Shown piece after piece: positions 58,401-64,000 of a stretch of 64,000 nt of DNA (its first letter is position 1; each line of letters starts with the position of its first letter). A program made the translations under genes and the position numbers. Origin of the DNA: an uncultured Planctomycetota bacterium (GTDB lineage: Bacteria > Planctomycetota > Phycisphaerae > UBA1845 > UTPLA1). Under the pieces are notes generated by a model. The model worked only from the letters and a program-made list of their open reading frames with translations, was not told the DNA's origin and did not search any database. The DNA is taken from NCBI GenBank assembly GCA_900696465.1, contig CAADGE010000022.1, forward strand, positions 124,001 through 188,000, read 5' to 3'.

Positions 58401-59615
58401 TCACTTCGACTTGAGGGCCTTGGTGATGATCTCGGCGATCTCCGATTCCTTATCCGGCAGGAAGCCGGTGCTGGCGTACAGGATTCGTCCGCCGGTGTCG
58501 ATGATGTAGAACGTGGGCAGACCTTCGAGCTTGTAGGACTCTGCCACTTCGTCACCTTTGAGCAGCAGGCCGTAGGTGTACTTGCCTTCTTTCATGTAGC
58601 CGGCAGGATCGGCATCCTTTCGTTCCCAGGTGCTGATGCCGTAGACCTTTACCGGATGATCCTTGAATTTCTCGTGCAGCCGCTGGACGCCCGGCATGGC
58701 GAGCTTGCACGGCCCGCACCAGGTCGCCCAGAAATCGAGCACGACGACGTTTCCACGAAGGTCCTTCAGGGAGACGAGTTTGTCGTCGGGGGTTTTTAAC
58801 GAGAAATCGGGAGCCGTGCTGCCGACCGGCAGGAGCTTGTCCTGCATACCCATCGTGAGGTCGGCATCGAAGAAGCGTTCGACGTAGTCGTCGGGCTTCT
58901 GCAGACGGAAGGTGTCATTGTCAATGGCCGGATTGGTGTTCAGGTTCGAGATGACGAGGACCTGGGCGCTGCCCTTCGTATTCGCCAGGATGCGGTCCAC
59001 ACGCCGGGGGAGATAGTCCTCTTTTCCAAAGTACCAGCGGGATTCGCTGTTGTTGCGGTAGATGACGTAGATGACATGACAAGCGACACCTTCGACCTCT
59101 TTCACACCCTCGTATTTCGTGCTCTTGGCTTCGAGCTCATCGCTGAACGGAGTCGGGTGGATGAATTCGAGCATAAGCAGGAGCCGGCCGTGGCGAAGCA
59201 GTTGCCGCGCTGTGGGCAGGGCACCGCGCGTGTAGGTCTTGACCAGCGGGTCGAGCCGATAGACCGAGCGGCCGTCACAGGCGATGACGAATGGAAGCCA
59301 TTCGTCGGCGCCGGGCAGGCGGGCTTCTCCTTCATAGCGCACGATTTCCGCCGAGCCGCCGAAGATATTGCTCATCAGACTGCGCCGGCCTTCGCGGGCG
59401 ATGACCTTGCCGCGAGCGCTGAAGATGCGCTCCACGTCGGCCGGGTCTCCCTCGCCGAAGAAAGAGGCGTCGTAGCTGACGGCCTTGACGGCCTTCGTGT
59501 TCGCGTCGGCCTTACGGAGGATTTCCTGTACGTCCGGCGGTTCTTCGGCGCGGGCAAAGGTGCCAGGTAACGTCAGCAGGCCGAGAACTGCAAGCGATCT
59601 GACAGACACGGGCAT
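58401..59615 (-). CDS. LolA-like domain fused to a TlpA-type thioredoxin, secreted (paralog 1)
   Basis: This 404-residue protein has a signal peptide (MPVSVRSLAVLGLLTLPGTFARA). Residues about 30-240 form a beta-rich LolA/DUF2092-like domain (AVSYDASFFGEG, EWLPFVIACDGRSVYRLDP, RRVDRILANTKG). Residues about 263-404 are a TlpA-type thioredoxin: WCGPC at 299-303, PGVQRLHEKF, cis-Pro near FYIIDTGG. The periplasmic thioredoxin may reduce or oxidise cysteines of proteins or cytochromes, and the first domain may bind a hydrophobic partner. TGGAG precedes the ATG. Its paralog lies upstream at 61557-62780. Confidence 0.85.
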   Translation of the reverse strand: MPVSVRSLAVLGLLTLPGTFARAEEPPDVQEILRKADANTKAVKAVSYDASFFGEGDPADVERIFSARGKVIAREGRRSLMSNIFGGSAEIVRYEGEARLPGADEWLPFVIACDGRSVYRLDPLVKTYTRGALPTARQLLRHGRLLLMLEFIHPTPFSDELEAKSTKYEGVKEVEGVACHVIYVIYRNNSESRWYFGKEDYLPRRVDRILANTKGSAQVLVISNLNTNPAIDNDTFRLQKPDDYVERFFDADLTMGMQDKLLPVGSTAPDFSLKTPDDKLVSLKDLRGNVVVLDFWATWCGPCKLAMPGVQRLHEKFKDHPVKVYGISTWERKDADPAGYMKEGKYTYGLLLKGDEVAESYKLEGLPTFYIIDTGGRILYASTGFLPDKESEIAEIITKALKSK

Positions 59616-59742
59616 GGACAACTCCAGGGGGCCTTGTGGTTGCAACATCGCAGGTCGGCGGCCCCATGCGAGGCGAGGGTCGGCGACGGCCCCATTCGGT
59701 ACATACTTTAGAACGGATTGCCGGCGGTGACCATTCACCCAT

Positions 59743-61479
59743 TCACGGCGGCGGGCTGGTCGGAGTCGGGTCGTCGGACCGCCGCCAGCGGCGGACTTCC
59801 AGCGCGGGGGTGTCTGGTCGAGAAGCATTGACAGGAAACGTGGCCTCGATTCGTCCTGCGCCAAAACGCCCCGCCAGCTCGATGACCAGCCCCTCGGCGT
59901 CCGGCGGGAGCTGGTTGAAAGCCGAGAGGAATGCTGCGGTGAGCTCGGGTGTTTTCTCCGGCTCGCGTGGCGGGAAGTAGTATTTTCCGATCCGGTTGAT
60001 CTGGTGAAATCCAAGCAGGTCAGGTCCGCCCAACTTCGGCAGATCGACCAGCTCGCGCGGCGGGATGGGTGCATAAAGCAGCGCGTAGATGTAGGGCTGG
60101 TTGAACCACCTCGTGACGAGGATGAAGTCGGCATCCTGCTGATGTCGGCCGACGTATTGCATGGCGCGCACGAGCTGCGTCTGGTAGCCGATTTCCAATT
60201 CGCGCGGCATACGCCGGAAGTAGACATCGACGAAGTAGGCCGTGTTCAGCGCGAAGGCAGCGAGCGCGGCGGCGCGCAGACGAGTCATATTTCGCGCGGT
60301 CGTGTCGGCATTCAAACGGATCTTCAATCCCTGCCAGCCCATCGCGGCGATGATCGGATACCAGAGCACACCTGCGACGGTACGGAAGGAATGCGGATTC
60401 CAATCCGCACAGATGACGGCCGGCAGGGGATAGAGCAGAAGCCAGGCGACCAGCAGCCGATTCCAGCGGTGCTGACGAACTCCGGCGAATGTGAGGATCA
60501 ATCCGACGACAAAGAGCGGCGCGGTGACGAGCAGGTGCAGGCCGATTCCGTCGAGGTCAGTTCCGGAGAGTTCGTCGAAGCGAAGGTAGAAGTAGCGCGG
60601 CGACAGGTTCGAAGCGAAGTTTGCCGCCAGCATGGAGATTTTTTGGGAAAGGGCAAGCTGCTCCTGTGCAAAGAGCGTAACCCGGGCGCGCGCCGCGAGC
60701 CGCTCGGGGTGGGTCAGGGCCGTCCACCAGAGGGGAATCGCGCCGACGACCAGTCCGAGCGATGCCGCCATCAGGCGTTTTCGAGCGAGCTTGTCACGAT
60801 GCCATGCGCGGCCGTAGATCAGGCAGAGGGCGATGAGAAACAGGGGGGTAAAGAAGCGCGTTGCCGGATAAACCCAGGTGTGCAGCGCGAGAAAGACGCC
60901 GGCAACTGCTGCCCAGCAGGTTCGTGCCGAATGAAGACTGTTTGAATGAAAGTCCTGCTGCAGGTCGCCATCGGAGGTTCGATCGACACGCTCATCGGCG
61001 AGCAGACCGCTGTGCTCGAGGGCCAGCAGGCCGACCATCAAAAAGAATGGCGCGAAGCCCGACTCGTGTCCGGTGCGGCAGAGACTGATGTGCCAGGGGT
61101 CGGTGGCGAGAATCAGGGTGCCGGCCGTCGCGGCGCCGTTGCCGAGACGACGCCGAAGATAGCCGTGCAGCATCAGGACTGTGAGGACGCCGAGAATCGC
61201 GTCCGGCAGACGGATGGACCACTCATTGGCCCCGAGCACCGCTACGAAGGGTACGGTGAGGTAGGTAGTCAGTGCCGCGGTCCAGTCCCCCTCGCCGAAG
61301 CTTTCCAGAAAGAAGGGCCGCTTCTGGCCGTGGCGGTCGGCACCGGTTTCGAGAATGCACCATGCGTCGTAACCGCGGGAGGCCTCATCCTGATAGAGTG
61401 GCGGAGGCGCTGCATCGAGAGCGGCAAGGCGCAGCACGGCGGCCAGGATTACGAAGACCGGCAAGGTGTATCGTTGCAT
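59743..61479 (-). CDS. GT-C family glycosyltransferase (ArnT/PMT-like)
   Basis: This 578-residue inner-membrane protein has about twelve hydrophobic segments. After the first comes LYQDEASRGYDAW, the Asp-Glu of ArnT/PMT-type GT-C enzymes, which take a sugar from a polyprenyl phosphate. The C-terminal ~170 residues (from about 410) are mostly soluble and face the periplasm. The acceptor could be a lipid A, an S-layer or other protein, or a glycan. It lies between two paralogous LolA-TlpA genes, 127 and 77 bases away. Confidence 0.85.
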   Translation of the reverse strand: MQRYTLPVFVILAAVLRLAALDAAPPPLYQDEASRGYDAWCILETGADRHGQKRPFFLESFGEGDWTAALTTYLTVPFVAVLGANEWSIRLPDAILGVLTVLMLHGYLRRRLGNGAATAGTLILATDPWHISLCRTGHESGFAPFFLMVGLLALEHSGLLADERVDRTSDGDLQQDFHSNSLHSARTCWAAVAGVFLALHTWVYPATRFFTPLFLIALCLIYGRAWHRDKLARKRLMAASLGLVVGAIPLWWTALTHPERLAARARVTLFAQEQLALSQKISMLAANFASNLSPRYFYLRFDELSGTDLDGIGLHLLVTAPLFVVGLILTFAGVRQHRWNRLLVAWLLLYPLPAVICADWNPHSFRTVAGVLWYPIIAAMGWQGLKIRLNADTTARNMTRLRAAALAAFALNTAYFVDVYFRRMPRELEIGYQTQLVRAMQYVGRHQQDADFILVTRWFNQPYIYALLYAPIPPRELVDLPKLGGPDLLGFHQINRIGKYYFPPREPEKTPELTAAFLSAFNQLPPDAEGLVIELAGRFGAGRIEATFPVNASRPDTPALEVRRWRRSDDPTPTSPPP

Positions 61480-61556
61480 GTGCCGCGCCGTCAGTCGGAG
61501 AACGGGTCGCCTCGCACCCTACCACGGCGGTGCGATTGAGCATGTCGCCCGGCTTT

Positions 61557-62780
61557 TTATTCTGCGGCCTTTTTCCTGGCTTCGGTCTGCAGAATTTCCT
61601 CGATCAGCTTCGCGAGCGTTTCGTCCAGCCCGGGCTGCCAGCCCGAGACGGACCAGGCGATCTTACCGTCGGGCCCGATGACGTAGAGACAGGGAATGCC
61701 GCCGACGCGATAGTCTTCGGCGACCTGGTCGCCGTCGAAGACCTGGGTGTAGGTCAGGCCGAGGTCGGCGATGACTTTGTGGGCGTCGCAAATTGGCGCC
61801 TGGCGCTGGCGGCAGTTGATGCCGACGACTTCGACGGGCTTGCCTTTCATTCGCTGGTGCAGCTTCTCAATGCCGGGCATGGCGATCTTGCAGGGGCCGC
61901 ACCAGCTAGCCCAGAAGTCGAGCACGACGACCTTGCCGCGAAGACTCTTGAGTGACACGGTGCGACCGTCGGCGGTCTTGAGTTCCCATTCAGGTGCGGG
62001 GTTGCCGGCGGCGAGGAGATTGTTGGTACCGATCCTGGGCTTGGGTGCGAAGGTGTCGGATCGATAACCTTCCGGAGCACTGAAGGAGAAGGTGTCGCCG
62101 TTGATGGCGGGCGACGCACTCAGGTTGCTTGTGCTGAAGATGATCCTTCCGACCTGCGGCCCGGGCTTTCCAGGGATTCGAAGTTGCAGATTGTTCTCCA
62201 ACCGGCGGAGCAGATGATCCTTTCGGCCGAACCAGTAGGTCATGGCCAGCCGATTCACCGGATCGTAGATGATCTTGAGCTTGTCGCACTCGACACCGTC
62301 GACTTCCTCAACACCTTCGTGGATGACTTCGGATACAGTGATGTCCGTGCGAAACGGCGCGTCGACGAGGTACTTGGGCGGCAGCAGGGCGTTGAGTTCC
62401 GGACTGACGGCGTCGGTCGTATTACCGCGCAGGAAAAGTCGACGGGCCTCCTCGATCCGGAAGGCCTCGTTGCCGTCTGATGCGAACTTGACCTGTGTGG
62501 GGGTGTGCGATCCCGGTTCGGCCAGTTGGCCTTCGATGCGTACTTTCGGGCGGTCAGGCGTTTCGCCGCGCTGGGCGATGATCCTGCCCTTGACGGTCGG
62601 TATCTGGTTGGCGATGGCGCCTTCGCCGCGGAATTCCGCATCGTAGGAGACCGCCGTCAGTTTGGCGGCCGCCTCGTTGGCCTTGCGCAACAGCTCGCGG
62701 GGATCGGGCCGGGCGGAATCATCCGCGATTGCCGGAACAGCCGATGCGGCAATGAAACAAAGTACCCATGCGATTCTCAT
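61557..62780 (-). CDS. LolA-like domain fused to a TlpA-type thioredoxin, secreted (paralog 2)
   Basis: The 407-residue protein shares its layout with the gene at 58401-59615. It has a signal peptide (MRIAWVLCFIAASAVPAIA), a LolA-like beta domain (about 25-245, with AVSYDAEFRGEG and IFSTSNLSASPAINGDTFSF), and a TlpA domain (about 255-407) with WCGPC at 293-297. An extra Cys pair lies further on (INCRQRQAPICDA), which the other paralog lacks. AVSYDAxFxGEG and LDFWAxWCGPCK are shared. Start chosen for AGGAG and a complete signal peptide. It is the first of the three in transcription order (after ribD). Confidence 0.85.
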   Translation of the reverse strand: MRIAWVLCFIAASAVPAIADDSARPDPRELLRKANEAAAKLTAVSYDAEFRGEGAIANQIPTVKGRIIAQRGETPDRPKVRIEGQLAEPGSHTPTQVKFASDGNEAFRIEEARRLFLRGNTTDAVSPELNALLPPKYLVDAPFRTDITVSEVIHEGVEEVDGVECDKLKIIYDPVNRLAMTYWFGRKDHLLRRLENNLQLRIPGKPGPQVGRIIFSTSNLSASPAINGDTFSFSAPEGYRSDTFAPKPRIGTNNLLAAGNPAPEWELKTADGRTVSLKSLRGKVVVLDFWASWCGPCKIAMPGIEKLHQRMKGKPVEVVGINCRQRQAPICDAHKVIADLGLTYTQVFDGDQVAEDYRVGGIPCLYVIGPDGKIAWSVSGWQPGLDETLAKLIEEILQTEARKKAAE

Positions 62781-62852
62781 AACGTCAGACTCCTGCAAAT
62801 CATGACCACGGGCCGAGGCCACCGACCTCGTCCCGCTGTCGGATTGCGAACT

Positions 62853-63995
62853 TCAGAGCGATGCTCGCCGGAACACCACATTATAACAGAGATCGTCCCC
62901 CAGGCGACGGACTTTCACGGCGGCAAGCGCCGGCAGTTCTCGCATATTTCGCGGACCACGACCCCGCAGCGGCCCCGGTGCCTGTTCGCCTCCGATAAGC
63001 TGCGGGGCGACGAAGATGCAGGCCTCGTCGGCCAGGCCCGCGTCCAGAAAGCTGCCCAGCACCCGGCCGCCCCCCTCCACGAGCACGTTGGTCATTTGCC
63101 GGCGATGGAGTTCCCGCAGGATCGCCGCGGGCGACACGAGCATTGGCTGTGTGCGGTCGCCGGACGTCGATCTGAGACAAATCACTTCGCAGCCGGCCCT
63201 CTCAAGTTGCAGGCGATTCGACCGGCGGGCCCAGCCCGCTTCCGTGGTACAGATGAGCGTGGGTGTCGTGCCGGCGGTACGCACGATCTTTGCCGACGGC
63301 GGCGTACGCAAGCAGGAGTCCATCACGACGCGCAAGGCCGTCCGCCGTACGGGTACGCCGCGAGCCGTCAGCGCCGGATCGTCCGCGCGGATTGTGTCGA
63401 CACCGACGAGGATGGCATCGACGCGGGCGCGCAAGGCATGGGCGGCTCTGCGGCTGTCCGCCGACGTAATCCATTTTGAATCGCCGCTGCGTGTGGCGAT
63501 CCTGCCGTCGATGGACTGGGCCCACTTGAGGATGACGTACGGCCGGTGGTGCTTCTGGAAGGTGATGAACGGCGCCAGCAGTGCCGCTGCCTCGTCACCG
63601 AGCAGACCGACTTCGACGGCGATGCCTGCCCGGCGGAGCTGCCGAAGACCCTTGCCGGCGACGAGCGGATTGGGATCCCGAACAGCGACGACGACGCGCG
63701 CGACGCCGGCAGCGATCAGGGCGTCCGTGCAGGGCGGCGTCTTGCCGTGGTGGCAGCAGGGTTCCAGCGTCACATAGGCCGTGGCCCCGCGGGCTCGGGG
63801 GCCGGCGGCGGCGAGCGCGTTGGGTTCGGCGTGCGGACCACCGAAGCGGCGGTGCCAGCCCTCACCCACGACACGGCCGCTTTTTACAAGTACACAGCCG
63901 ACCATCGGGTTCGGCTCGACGCGGCCCAGACCCCGACGCGCCAGCAGAAGGGCGCGTTGCATGTGTCGACGATCGCTCCGAGTCCCGTTGGTCAT
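62853..63995 (-). CDS. ribD: Bifunctional riboflavin biosynthesis protein RibD
   Basis: This 380-residue enzyme has the N-terminal deaminase domain (1-150) with the zinc site HAEPNAL and PCCHHGKTPPC, and the C-terminal reductase domain (150-380, with LKWAQSIDGRIAT and VLVEGGGRVLGSFL). It deaminates and then reduces the pyrimidine intermediate of riboflavin synthesis, in the cytoplasm. Both domains look complete. The ATG at 63995 is 5 bases from the window edge, so promoter or an FMN riboswitch upstream is not visible. Confidence 0.95.
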   Translation of the reverse strand: MTNGTRSDRRHMQRALLLARRGLGRVEPNPMVGCVLVKSGRVVGEGWHRRFGGPHAEPNALAAAGPRARGATAYVTLEPCCHHGKTPPCTDALIAAGVARVVVAVRDPNPLVAGKGLRQLRRAGIAVEVGLLGDEAAALLAPFITFQKHHRPYVILKWAQSIDGRIATRSGDSKWITSADSRRAAHALRARVDAILVGVDTIRADDPALTARGVPVRRTALRVVMDSCLRTPPSAKIVRTAGTTPTLICTTEAGWARRSNRLQLERAGCEVICLRSTSGDRTQPMLVSPAAILRELHRRQMTNVLVEGGGRVLGSFLDAGLADEACIFVAPQLIGGEQAPGPLRGRGPRNMRELPALAAVKVRRLGDDLCYNVVFRRASL

Positions 63996-64000
63996 AAGTG

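Noticed and set aside
60004-60945. 313-codon plus-strand open frame inside the GT-C gene
   Set aside because: It is antisense to a protein with clear membrane-helix and GT-C signals and is rich in charged residues as expected of a shadow frame.

Overview
The window is a 64 kb, high-GC (roughly two thirds G+C), gene-dense stretch of bacterial chromosome. The organism looks Gram-negative: there are many lipoprotein-type signal sequences, an ABC polysaccharide exporter, a MacA/MacB-type efflux system, LolA-like folds and a LysM lipoprotein. Several traits together suggest a Planctomycetota (Phycisphaerae-like) genome: proteins joining a LolA-like domain to a TlpA thioredoxin, a membrane-anchored sulfatase-fold protein, tandem M16 peptidase halves, and many secreted proteins without recognisable families. 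No 16S rRNA or other decisive marker is present, so this placement is an inference. I see no tRNA, rRNA, CRISPR array, prophage or insertion sequence.

Layout. 1-8 kb (minus strand): an incomplete sulfatase-fold membrane enzyme, ComM/YifB, ClpB and an MFS transporter. 8-12.4 kb (plus): a tandem M16 zinc peptidase and a secreted protein of unknown function. 12.4-22.7 kb: an envelope glycan locus. Seven minus-strand genes (SIS-domain isomerase, Gfo/Idh/MocA dehydrogenase, hexapeptide acetyltransferase, family 2 glycosyltransferase, DegT aminotransferase, ABC permease, ABC ATPase) face away from rmlA-rmlB and a large GT-C-like membrane protein on the plus strand. 22.7-29.6 kb: an alpha/beta hydrolase with a Cys nucleophile, two small lipoproteins, a secreted helical protein, an S1/P1-type zinc hydrolase, superoxide dismutase and a Cys-cluster protein. 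29.8-33.7 kb: a PAS histidine kinase with a FixJ-type regulator, separated by an AT-rich island. 33.7-40.9 kb: a tandem UspA protein and a complete seven-gene Mrp sodium/proton antiporter operon.

40.9-48.8 kb: an NtrB/NtrC-like pair facing away from alanine dehydrogenase, then a MacA-like adaptor with a split MacB (ATPase plus permease). 48.9-52.9 kb: coaD tightly coupled to three envelope or unknown genes. 53-58.3 kb: RNA 2',3'-cyclic phosphodiesterase, PfkB kinase, a LysM lipoprotein, recG and a secreted protein with a four-Cys knuckle. 58.4-64 kb (minus): two paralogous LolA-like/TlpA fusion proteins flanking an ArnT-like GT-C transferase, then ribD.

Functional themes. Most of the accessory content serves the cell envelope: making a nucleotide sugar, exporting a glycan, periplasmic thiol chemistry, ion homeostasis and proteolysis. 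Translational coupling through ATGA or GTGA overlaps is frequent (wzm-wzt, isomerase-dehydrogenase, rmlA-rmlB, most of mrp, ntrB-ntrC, the coaD group). A family of short GC-rich hairpins with a CTACG-like tail is scattered between genes. The most interesting unexplained items are the paired LolA-TlpA fusions around a GT-C gene, the coaD-linked envelope trio, the AT-rich island before the FixJ-type regulator, and the lipoprotein hydrolase with a Cys nucleophile.
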